From Neostapfia colusana (lineage: Eukaryota > Streptophyta > Magnoliopsida > Poales > Poaceae), in the NCBI GenBank assembly GCA_030760725.1, contig JASWHV010000018.1, positions 18,570,273 to 18,634,272 of the forward strand: a stretch of 64,000 bases of DNA, read 5' to 3'. Of the stretch, positions 10,146-19,598 are shown in pieces. Both the position numbers and the translations under genes were made by a program. The number at the start of each line of letters is the position of its first letter. The stretch's first letter is position 1. The notes beneath the pieces were generated by a model, which saw only the letters and a list, made by a program, of their open reading frames with translations, ran no database searches and was not told the DNA's origin.

Positions 10146-10810
10146 CCGGGTAGCCTTCCTCCGGCACAACGTCGACGTGTTTGCATGGCAACCGTCGCAG
10201 ATGCCGGGGATCCCTAGGGAGGTGATCGAGCACCATTTGAAGATCTTCCCCGACGCCCGACCAGTCCAACAGAAGCCCCGCAAGAAGTCCATCGAGCGGC
10301 AGAACTTCATCCATGAAGAAATCAAGAAGCTGCTGGACGCTGGCTTCATACAGGAAGTCCACCACCCCCGGTGGTTGGCGAACCCTGTCGTCGTCCCGAA
10401 GGCCCGCGGGAAGCTCCGGATGTGCATCGACTACACGAGTCTCAAAAAGGCATGTCCTAAAGATCTAATCCCTCTCCCTAGAATAGATCAAATAGTAGAC
10501 TCTACATCAGGCTGTGATATGCTATGCTTCCTAGATGCCTACTTGGGTTTTCATCAAATCCCTATGTCTAGAGAAGATGAAGAACACACTTCTTTCATCA
10601 CAGTAGACGGCCTGTATTGTTATGTCTCTATGCCTTATGGTCTAAAGAATGCTCTCCCCACCTTTGTACGTGCTCTACACAAAACCTTTGGAGAGCTAAT
10701 AAGAGCCTTAGTTGAGGTGTATGTCGATGACATCATTGTCAAGGTCAGGCAGAGCTCATCCTTGTTAGATAGCCTAGCTCTAGTCTTTGACAAACTGCGC
10801 TCCATGCGCA
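10146..10810 (+). pseudogene. Tat-1 reverse transcriptase, 5' part
   Basis: This part copies element RNA into DNA. The frame runs FLRHNVDVFAWQPSQMPG, then the RT core with LPRIDQIVDSTSGCD, CFLDAYLGFHQIP and the catalytic YVDD at 10720-10731. It is interrupted at 10810 by Tat-2 and resumes at 54624 in the same frame with TKLNPNKCVFG. No stop or frameshift lies within this piece. Confidence 0.9.
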
Positions 10811-11925
10811 TGTCGAAGTGTGTGGTTGACACTTCCCCCGGACCTGCTCTGGGCAGCCCGCGGAGGTTTTTTTTCGGAGGGGCTAGTCGCTTGCGGAGAG
10901 CTTAAGCGTTAGGGACGAGTGAGGGAGAAGCTTGACACGGCGAGTTTTATGTGGTTCGGGCTGCAGGAGCGTAAAACCTTACGTCCATGGTGAGCAGAGG
11001 TGCTCGCTGTATTGCTTGCTGCTCAGAACCGGAGTCCTGAGCTTGAGGGTGAGTGAAGTCTAGGGTGCAAGTTCACAGAGTTCGAACCTAAGGGTGCGAA
11101 TGGCTGGAGTGTGAACCCTTGCTAACGTTGCCTACACGAGCCTTTTATAGTCCAAGGCACGAGCGGCTTACAAAGTGGGCCCGGGACCCGACAGGTGGTC
11201 CCCGGGAGATTTCCTGTCATCTACCATATCTGCAGTAATGCCGGTAGTTGTCTCTAGCAAAGGCATCCGAGTCTTTGTTCTGCCGCCCTGCCCATGCCGC
11301 AAGCTAGTCGTAGTGGTTGATGATGGCAGGGGCGGCAGGGGATGTCTTATCGCTGTGTTTATTGGCGGGCAGGCTCTGACACAGCGCGCCAGTGTGCGAT
11401 GTGACTAGGCGCAACGGCACCTGACAGTGGCGTGCTCCACGTTTCCTCGTCTTGGGAAGGCGCGGGCCTTGAATACCATGTACGGGCAAGGTATGGCGCG
11501 TCTTTACGCCCGCCGCCTACCGCGCAGGGGCAGGCAGCGTTGTCCTGCTGGCCACGTGGTGGGCCCGGAGCCCTCCTCTGAGGAGATGGAGGTCCGGCCC
11601 TGTGGGACACGTGGAGCCTTCGGAGATCTCCCCGCGGAGGGGGGAGGTCCGGCTTCTGCCGGCCACGTGGCGGGCCCGGAGATCTCCTCTGAGGAGAGAG
11701 TGGTCCGGCTCCGCGGGGCACGTGGCGCTTTCGGAGCTCTCCCCGCGGAGGGGGGAGGTCCGGCTGCTGCTGGCCACGTGGCGGGTCCGGAGCTCTCCTC
11801 TGAGGAGACGGAAGTCCGGCCCCGCTGGACACGTGGCGCCTTCAGAGCTCTCCCTGTAGAGAAGGGCGAGATCCTTAGGCATTTTCCCTTGTGCGCGGGG
11901 GTACCCCATATCGAGGGTACTGACA
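10811..11925 (-). repeat. Tat-2 3' LTR
   Basis: Plus-strand termini TGTCGAAGTG and GGTACTGACA, so the sense-strand start has TGTCAGTACC with one change from the consensus. It carries a TATA box (CTTTTATAG at 11142-11150) and a CACGTG array at 11550-11840. Immediately above it lies the polypurine-like tract GATGGGCCCGGGGGCCAC (minus, 11926-11943). Confidence 0.93.
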
Positions 11926-12406
11926 GTGGCCCCCGGGCCCATCTTGGGGGAGATAGCGAGCCCGAGGTGGGGACTCCATCTCTTCCGTTCCGCGCACTTT
12001 CTCTAAGTCCCGCGTGGACCGTTGCCGGAGCATGAACAGTCGCGGGATCGTGAGAGCGTGCGCCCACTTGATGGTTGCTTTTACTGCAGCGGTTCCCAAG
12101 GCTGCCACTTCTGCACGTTGCGGAACTTTTTTCGAGAACCGCCGAAGCGTCTTGTTGTCTCGTCTCCTTGGGAGACTGACTTTTTGGGCCACCACTTCAG
12201 CTGGACGACTTGGGTCCACTTGTCATCGGCGCTTGGCCTTAGAGCCGAAGCAGTTGCCCATGCGGCGTATTCGAAGAGTTTCGAATCGCACCTGGGAAGT
12301 TTTAAAGGGGGATCTTACCCGTATCGCGATTTCACTTCGCACTTCCCAACGGTTTTCCTTGGACTCTTGCGCCTTTGTCTTCCCTGTCCTTGAGCTCTCC
12401 CCTGTC

Positions 12407-12845
12407 ATGGCTTCCAACCCGCCCCCGGAGAAGAAACGCGCTCGATCTCCTCTGGTGGCGGCATCTGTGCCAAGTCAGGGAACCAGGGCGCCTGCACCAC
12501 CTGCTTCTGGAGATGGCGCTCCGTCCAGTAGTGATCCCAAGAGGTCTCGGGCTCATCATCCTGACGGGACTCCTTTTAAGTGACAACAGGCCGAAGGTTC
12601 CCAGGCGTCGCGTCCTCCCTCCTCAAGCGGTTGAGTCTCCAGGGAACCTACTGATCGTCGAGGGGAGCTTCTGGAGCATCCCCTACTCCGTCAGTCCAGG
12701 CGACTGAGGAGCAGGCGTCGGCGGCGACGGCGGGCTCTGGTGGTCCTACCCCGGCTCGGAAGTCGGTGTTCAGGGCCCATTGGAGTGCTTGCGTTTCTTG
12801 GCCGTCCTTGTAGCCTCTAGGTTCCGGCGCGAGCCAGGGGGACCC
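12407..12845 (+). pseudogene. Antisense-gene remnant of Tat-2
   Basis: The open frame starts MASNPPPEKKRARSP and stops after 58 codons (12583). Sequence related to the Tat-5 antisense gene continues in other frames to the AEVGV-like segment near 12770. It then jumps at CCGTCCTTG to the last codons of the gene (GTTCCGGCG...). Compared with Tat-5, about 1.4 kb of the coiled-coil region is missing, and the junction has a 4-bp CTTG microhomology. It is not expected to make a functional protein. Confidence 0.75.
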
Positions 12846-13070
12846 TAGGGCTTTTTTCTTTCTTTTTATCGAGTCTGTAGCCAAGCTCATGGAGCCATGA
12901 ATAAATAGAATCTTGTGACCCTTTGTGCCTGTGATGCTTTTCTCTTCTTCTTGGTTTCGCCTGGCCGAGCCCTCAGCTCCGCAAGGTACTCAGAGGCCTT
13001 CACCAATCTCGAAGCTCTGCACAGACACCCTCCCCGGGTCCTTATTGTATTAAGGGCCTCGGAGGTCTCT

Positions 13071-13300
13071 GGAGCTCGCCCCATGAGGGTGGGGAGGTCC
13101 GGATCTGCCGGCCACGTGGCAAGCCCGGAGCTCCCCTCTGAGGAGAGGGAGGCCCGGCCCCGTGGGACACGTGGAGCCTCCGGAGCTCACCCCTGAGGAT
13201 GGGGCGAGACCCAGCTCTGCCGGCCACGTGGCGGGTCCGGAGCTACCCGCTGAGCAGGGGAGGCTCCGACCCCACCAGATACGTGGGGCCTCCGAAGCCC
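13071..13300. repeat. CACGTG minisatellite in the Tat-2 internal 3' region
   Basis: Four CACGTG-type sites (GCCACGTGGC, GACACGTGGA, GCCACGTGGC, ATACGTGGG) with intervening GGTCCGG, GGAGCTC and CTCTGAGGAGAG blocks. This is the same building block as the LTR array, but it lies inside the element. Counterparts lie at about 26990-27200 (Tat-4) and 49560-49730 (Tat-3). Confidence 0.8.
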
Positions 13301-13958
13301 GCCCCTGCGGAGGGGGCGGGGTTCGGATCTCTCAGTCTTGCGCGGTCCCAAAGCGGCCCCTTGGTAGGTGTGGCCAATTGCTTGGGTACTCCTGCCATAC
13401 TCCTGCGGGGAGCCAAGGCTGACGGGTCCTGCACACAAATAAGGGAAACGTAATTCTCCTTGGGGCTCCCCCCTTCCCGATCTCATAGTCTTATTTGGCT
13501 TACGATTCTGATCCGGTGCATGGTGCTTGGGAATTTTAGTGCGCGACGTGCCGGGGGCTCGGGGCCCCCTGACCATCGGCAGGTATCTCAAACGCGACCG
13601 TCCCAGGCAGGATAGCAAATGCCGACTAGAGGTGAGAATGGGAAAAGGGGACTGAGTGTATGGTGAACATACCCAAGAAGTGCGGTCATAAAAATTAATA
13701 CGTAATTTGCATGAGCATAAGGGAAGAGCAAAGTAGGACAGGTTCTTTCCCTATAAATTTCCATAGGAGGAAGGCAGGCTAAACATGGAGGCAGCGACCC
13801 ACCCAATTAAAAAGGGAAGCAAGACTCTACGCGCTTAGGGTCGGAACCAGGCCAATCTGAACGTAGCCCTGGACCGTCCCCTGAGACTTAGCTGCTCCGA
13901 GCGCTGTTCCTGGACTCTATGGGATCTATTAAAAAAAAGAGATTGTCCTACTATTGCT

Positions 13959-16900
13959 CTAAGGGTAGAACTTACGGAGGTGTTCGATGTTCCAGGGGTT
14001 CGGGAGCGGATCCCCATCATCGGTGAAAAGGCGTACGCACCCGAGGTGGCCCACTTTCATGACTCGGAAGGGGCCTTCCCAGCTGGGGGAGAGTTTGTGG
14101 GTCCCTTCGCGAGAAAGTATGCGCCGCAACACCAGGTCGCCTTCCTGCAGCACTCGGACACGCACAGACCTTTGGTGGTAGCGCCGGAGCGCCTGTCCTG
14201 GGCTCCCATGCATGGAACGGCGGTGGTAGCGCTGGGGCCCGCCGGTTCCGTGCGATCCGGAGTGTGGCTTGCCATCTTGCCTCGACGACGAGGTAGATGT
14301 CCTCATGTAGAGCGGGTCATGCATGGCTTCATCGTAAGCACGGACACGGAGGGACCCCCATGGCGATGTCAGGGGGAAGCATGGCTTCGGCCCCGCATAC
14401 CATGTAGAAGGGTAATTCCCGTGACCCGGCCCTGGGAAGTCCGGCTGGCCCTCGACATAGAGGAGCCGGTATCCTCCGACGGCTCTGGGTGCGGCGTCTG
14501 CACCGGTTGTGTGGGTCTTCTCGGCGTGGACCTGGCATGCATTGCATCTCCTAACCGGTTTGACGGCGTCCAGGTGGCTCTCGGTCAGTAGGAGCCATGC
14601 CAGATGGCTTAACCGACCAGCGTGCGGGACGATGAGCGTTCCCAGCACTCGCCTCCGTGGACTACTGCGAGCAAGTCACAGCCTTCCCCCTGGGTTATGC
14701 ACCGCAATAGGACGTGGTTGGCGCCACGCCGGTAGAGATCCCCTTCTACCAGCGCATATCTCTTAGCCATGCGCACGATCCGTTCAGCGGATACACGTTC
14801 ATCGGGGAGGATGTTATCTTTCAAGTAGTCCCGGATCTCCATGATCCATGCACCGGGTCTGACTTGAGCTTCTGGATCTTGTGCGCTGTGTTGCACGGAG
14901 TCCCCAGTGACGCTTACGATCCTTGGCGGCGTCCATGGTTGCAGGGCCGCCGGGACCGCCAGCTTCGAGGTGCTGGTCCAGCCCTCTTCGTCCAGCTCGG
15001 CGGGCCAGGCTGTGGGCCGCGGCAACGTCCTCTCGAAGACTCCTTCGGGCACAGGGGCTCCGGTGGAGGCCTTCGTTGAGAGGTCGTCAGCTGCGGCATT
15101 GCTAGCGCACGGTATATGGCGCAGGTCCAAGGCGATGAAGTCTTTCTCCAACATCTGCACGTGGAGCAGATAAGCAGCTAGCTGTGGGTCATTGCAGGAG
15201 CATTCACCCTTAACTTGCTTGATAACCAGCTGGGAGTCGCCCTGTGCCAACAACTGGCGAGCGCCCAGAGACAGGGCTGTCTGTAGGCCAAACATGAGTG
15301 CTTCATACTCTGCCATGTTGTTGGTTGCCTTGAAATTGAGACACACCATGTACCCAAACTGCTCCCCCGATGGCATGAGAAGCAGTACACCGGCACCGGC
15401 CCCCTGCTTTCGCGAGGAGCCGTCGAAGAAGAGCGTCCAGTGAGGCCCGGTGAAGACCGGAACTCAGTGCTTTGGTTCACCGTCTTCGTGGCCCCCTGGG
15501 TCAGCCTTCCTTGGCGTCCACTCAGCCACGAAGTCAGCCAGCGCTTGGCTCTTGACTGCATGGCGAGGAAGGAAGTCCAACTCAAACTCCGCCAGCTCCG
15601 CTGCCCATTTTGCGACATTGCTAGTCGCGTGGGGGCTGTGAAGGATCACCTTCAGCAGATAGGAGGTGACCACCGAGACCCGGTGGGCCTGAAAGTAGCG
15701 GCGGAGCTTCCTGGACGCCACGAGCACTGCATACAGCAGCTTGTGGACCTCCAGGTACCTTGTCTTGGCCTCATGGAGGACTTCGCTGATGTAGTAGATA
15801 GGCCTCTGGATGGTCCGGACCCTCTCTCCCAGGTCTGAGTGGTCTTCAGCCATTGGCTCAGGCCTGCCGGAGGTGGGTGGGTCCAGGGGGGCTTCTGGGA
15901 GTTGGGACTCGAGAGCTCCTAAGCCGCCTTGGGCTTCCGGAGGTTCCGCTATTTTTCCGGGAGCTCCGGGAGGTCCCGCTGGATTCCCGGGAGGTCCCGT
16001 TGGGCCTTAGGGAGGTCCCGTTGGACCTCTGGGAGGTTCTCTTGGGGGTCCGAGGGTCCGCCCTGGACCTCCGGGAGGTTGTCCTTGAGGCCCGGGAGGC
16101 CGTCTTGGACCTCCGGGGTTTCCTGGTGTCTCTCTCCTGCTACCAGAGCAGGCTGTGATGATGAGAGGTCCGGCCGCTCTGCGACGAGGACCATACTCAC
16201 CACTTCAGTTGTCGCCGCGATGTAGAGCAACAAATGCTCTTCGGGCTTGGGGGCTACCATGATAGGTAGGGTCGTCAGGAGTTGTTTCAACTTCTGGAAA
16301 GCTTCTTCTGCTTCGTCAGTCCAGGCAAATGGACCGGATTTGTGCAGGAGCTTAAATAAGGGGAGCGCTCGCTCTGCTAGCCTCGGTATAAACCGACTCA
16401 GCGCGGCTAGGCATCCCGTGAGTTTCTGGACTTCTTTGATGCGGGCGGGAGGCTGCATAAAGTGCTTGATCTTCTCTGGGTTGGCCTCAATCCCTCGGTG
16501 TGAGACCAGGAATCCTAAGAGTTTTCCAGAGGATACGCTGAACACACACTTGTCGGGGTTCAGCTTGGTGTGCGTGGAGCGCAATTTGTCAAAGACTAGG
16601 GCTAGGTTATCTAACAAGGATGAACTCTGCCTGACCTTGACAACGATGTCACCGACATACACCACAACTAAGTCTCTTATTAGCTCTCCAAAGGTTTTGT
16701 GCATTGCACGTACAAAGGTGGGAAGAGCATTATTTAGGCCATAAGGCATAGAGACATAACAATATAGGCAGTCTACTGTGATGAAGGAGGTGTGCTCTTC
16801 ATCTTCTCTAGACATAGGGATCTGACGGAACCCCGAGTAGGCATCTAGGAAGCACAGCACATCGCAGCCTGATATCGAGTCTACTATTTGATCTATTCTA

Positions 16901-17241
16901 TGGAGAGGGAATGGATCTTTGGGACATGCCTTATTGAGACTGGTGTAGTCGATGCACATCCGGAGCTTCCCACTGGCCTTAGAGACAACGACGGGGTTCG
17001 CCAACCACCGGGGGTGGTGGACTTCCCGTATGAAGCCAGCATCCAGCAGCTTCCTGATCTCTTCTCGGATGAAGTTCAGCCGCTCGATGGACTGCTTGCG
17101 AGGCTTCTGTCGGATTGGCCAGGCGTCGGGGACGATCTTCAAGTGGTGCTCAATCACCTCCCTAGGGATCCCCGGCATCTGCGACGGCTGCCATGCAAAC
17201 ACGTCGACGTTGTGCCGGAGGAAGGTGATGAGCGCGCCTTC
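13959..17241 (-). pseudogene. Tat-2 pol: RT, RNase H, second RNase H, deleted integrase
   Basis: Reading down from 17241: RT (FAWQPSQMPGIPREV, ACPKDPFPLHRIDQI) in which the catalytic motif is YVGD, not YVDD, at about 16648-16659; Ty3 RNase H interrupted by a 21-bp minisatellite; the plant-type second RNase H (FDGSSRKQGAGAG, TNNMAEYEAL, QGDSQLVIKQV); and an integrase. The integrase zinc region and C-terminus (NPWNIEHLRKFYP, stop at 13959-13961) remain, but nearly all of the DDE core is deleted: sequence jumps from AVGGYRLLYV to the PPDIAM region. At least three frame changes and a stop in the minisatellite break it. No active enzyme is possible from this copy. Confidence 0.88.
15945..16135 (-). 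repeat. In-frame 21-bp minisatellite in the RT-RNase H region (Tat-2)
   Basis: About seven tandem 21-bp units encode 7-residue repeats of the form DLPEVQR or NLPEVQG. A stop follows at 15949-15951. Equivalent arrays with different unit numbers occur in Tat-1, Tat-3 and Tat-4. Confidence 0.85.
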
Positions 17242-18438
17242 CTATTTGCTATCCAGGCCCCCGGCTCCCTGGGTGGTCTGGGCAGCGTCGGCGCTGACTT
17301 GGACAACCTTTAGGGGGACGTCGCCCTCGTTGAGGGGTTGGACAAGGGGTGCTGCGGCCGAGGCACGGTGGCGTGCACTCGGGTGGAGCCGGTCTGGTTC
17401 TGCACTGCCAGGGGCTGGCGCTCGAGCTGTCGCAAGTGCCTGGAGTTTTTCCAAGGCCGACATTGCAGCAGTGCGGTCTCCACGAATCCTGAGGATGCCT
17501 GTTGGTGTAGGCATCTTCAAGACGAGGTAGCCGTAGTGGGCCGCTGCCATGAACCGGTACAGGGCTGGCCTGCTGATTATGGCGTTGAAGGGGAGGTCGA
17601 TCTCCGCTATGTCGAACAGAATGTACTCTGTCCGATAGCTGTCCGGTGCCCCAAAGGTCATCGGAAGGCTGATGTTGCCGTAGGGGACGACTTGTCCCGG
17701 CCCTACCCCTGAGAACGGGCTCGACGGGGTGAGCTTGGCCATCGGGATCTGCAGCTTCTGGAAAGCTGCGCGGCTGATGAGGTTCAGCCCAGCTCCGCCA
17801 TCTACCAAAACGTGGTACACCCTCACGTTGGCAATGGTGGGCGCTACCAAGAGCGGTAGTTGGCCGGCCCCAGCCATGTTCCTGGGGCAGTTAGTGGCAT
17901 CAAAGCTGATGGGGGGTCCCATCCACTTGAGGTGCGGTGAGGCACCTGGGAGTGGAGCCACCGACGCTACCGCTCGGCGCAAAGTCTTAACCGCGCTTTG
18001 GGACGAGGGGTCAGCGGACCCGTCATAGATGACGTAGAGCCTCTTTCGACGCTCGTCATCGCTGGAGCTGGAGTCCTCATGGTTGCGCACCGCCTTCACG
18101 GCGCGCTGAGGCTCCTGGGACTCCACTTGGTGGTCCACATTGTCTGGGGCGTCGGCCCTCTGCTTGCCCTCCCTTTGACGGAAGGGTGGGGCATCAGTCT
18201 ACAGCTGATTCCCTTTGCGGAAGCGCTCCACGAGCTTCTGAATCTCCCGGCACTCGGCAGCAGTATGGCGACAGCTGCCGTGCACGGGGCATAGCTCGCC
18301 TTGGTCACCATCTGGAGCCGGTGACTGTCGCTGCCTTTTGTTGGGGCTCGGCCCCCGAGCTCCACTGGATGCCGCTGCTGCAGCAACGGGAGCCGCGGCC
18401 GGTGACTTCATCTTGCCACCGCCCCGGTTCTTGGTCTT
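17242..18438 (-). pseudogene. Tat-2 gag-protease, 3' part
   Basis: Contains the knuckle CPVHGSCRHTAAEC (about 18255-18300), the protease VDGGAGLNLIS near 17800, and the linker ending GGLDSK followed by TAG at 17242-17244. The RT frame follows that TAG without a frame change. A frameshift separates the knuckle from the protease frame. It is cut at 18438 by Tat-3 and continues at 52101. Confidence 0.87.
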
Positions 18439-19540
18439 TGTCGGTACCCGCGATATGGGGTACCCCTGCGCACAGGGGAAAATGCCTAAGGAACTCACCC
18501 TTCTCCGCAGGGAGAGCTCCGAAGGCGCCACGCGTCCAGCGGGGCCGGACCTCCCTCTCCTCAGAGGAGAGCTCCGGGCCCGCCACGTGGCATACAGAAG
18601 CCGGACCTCCACCTCCGCGGGAGAGAGGTCCGAAGGTGCCATGTGTCCGGCGGGGCCTGACCTCCCTCTCCTCAGAGAGGAGCTCCGGGCCCGCCACATG
18701 GCCGACAGAAGCCGAACCTCCCCCTCCGCGGGGAGAGGTCCGAAGGCTCCACGTGTCCCACGGGGTCGACCCCCCCCCCTCTCCTCTAAGAAAGGCTCCG
18801 GGTCTGCCACGTGGCCAGCAGAACGGCGCTGCCTGCCCCCGAGCGATAGGCAGCGGGCGTAAAGACGCCCCATACCTTGCCCGTACAAGGTATTCAAGGC
18901 CCGCGTCTTCCCAAGACGCGGAGAGGCGGAGCACGCCTCTGTCAGGTGCCGTTGCGCCCAGTCGCATCACAGACTGGCGCGCGGTGTCAGAGCCTGCCAG
19001 CCAATAAACGCAGCGACAAGACATCCCATGCCGCCCCCGCCATCATCATCCACTACGACTAGCATGCGGCATGGGCAGGGCTGCAAGACGAAGACTCGGA
19101 AGCCTTCGCCAGAGACAACTACCGGCATAATTGCAGATACGGTAGATCACAGTCAATCTCCCCGGGACCACCTGTTGGGTCCCGGGCCCCCCTTGTAAGC
19201 CACCCAAGTCTTGGACTATAAAAGACTCGGGTAGGCGACGATAGCAAGGGTTCGCATTCCCGCAACTCATACGCTAGCCATTCACACCCAAGCTGTAACT
19301 CACCCCCAAGCTCAAGACTCCGGTTCTGAGCAGCAAGCAATACAGCGAGCTCCATAGCTCGTCGTGGACGTAGGGTTTTACGCTCCGGCGGCCTGAACCA
19401 CGTAAAACTCGCCGTGTCAAGCTGTTACTAACTCGTCCATACGAGCAAGCTCTCCGCAAGGGACTAGCCCCACCGAAAAGAGAACCTCCGCGGGCTACCC
19501 AGTGCAGGCCCGGGGGAAGTGTCGACCGAACACTTTGACA
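18439..19540 (+). repeat. Tat-3 5' LTR
   Basis: TGTCGGTACC... to ...ACTTTGACA. CACGTG sites and variants lie at about 18520-18815, and the TATA box CTATAAAAG is at 19216-19224. The 3' end contains a short inverted repeat (AAGTGTCGAC and AACACTT). Confidence 0.94.
19216..19224 (+). promoter_or_regulatory. TATA box of the Tat-3 5' LTR
   Basis: CTATAAAAG within the flanking words CTTGGA and ACTCGGG, conserved at the same place in all Tat LTRs (for example 7243-7252, and the minus strand at 11142-11150). The CACGTG array lies some 400 bp upstream. Inferred from motif and conservation. Confidence 0.7.
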
Positions 19541-19542
19541 TT

Positions 19543-19560
19543 TGGCGCGCCAGGTAGGGG
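19543..19560 (+). other. Primer binding site, tRNA-Arg(CCU) type (Tat-3)
   Basis: TGGCGCGCCAGGTAGGGG, two bases after the LTR, is an exact 18-base complement of the 3' end of plant tRNA-Arg(CCU) including CCA. Confidence 0.9.
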
Positions 19561-19598
19561 GACTTTTCCCCTTGCGCGACGAGTTTCCGCAGACGAAG

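Larger units (their letters stand above)
11926..13958 (-). other. Tat-2 3' region between pol and 3' LTR
   Basis: About 2.0 kb with no sense-strand gene. From the LTR outwards it holds the polypurine tract; a block conserved among Tat copies with GCGGTTCCC and GGGAACCGCC in inverted order (about 12098-12145); the antisense-gene remnant at 12407-12845; a CACGTG minisatellite at 13071-13300; and featureless sequence to the pol stop. The same order occurs in Tat-3 and Tat-4. Confidence 0.8.

Noticed and set aside
13980..14591. 203-codon plus-strand frame opposite Tat-2 pol
   Set aside because: It is the reverse complement of integrase coding sequence, with the same shadow in Tat-3 and Tat-4. 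The real frame is on the minus strand and ends NPWNIEHLRKFYP.
18186..19007. Long overlapping open frames on both strands of the LTR array
   Set aside because: Frames of this kind occur in every Tat LTR. They come from GC-rich, palindromic repeats with few stop codons, and their peptides (repeated GPELSSEEREVRP-like words) mirror the DNA repeat.
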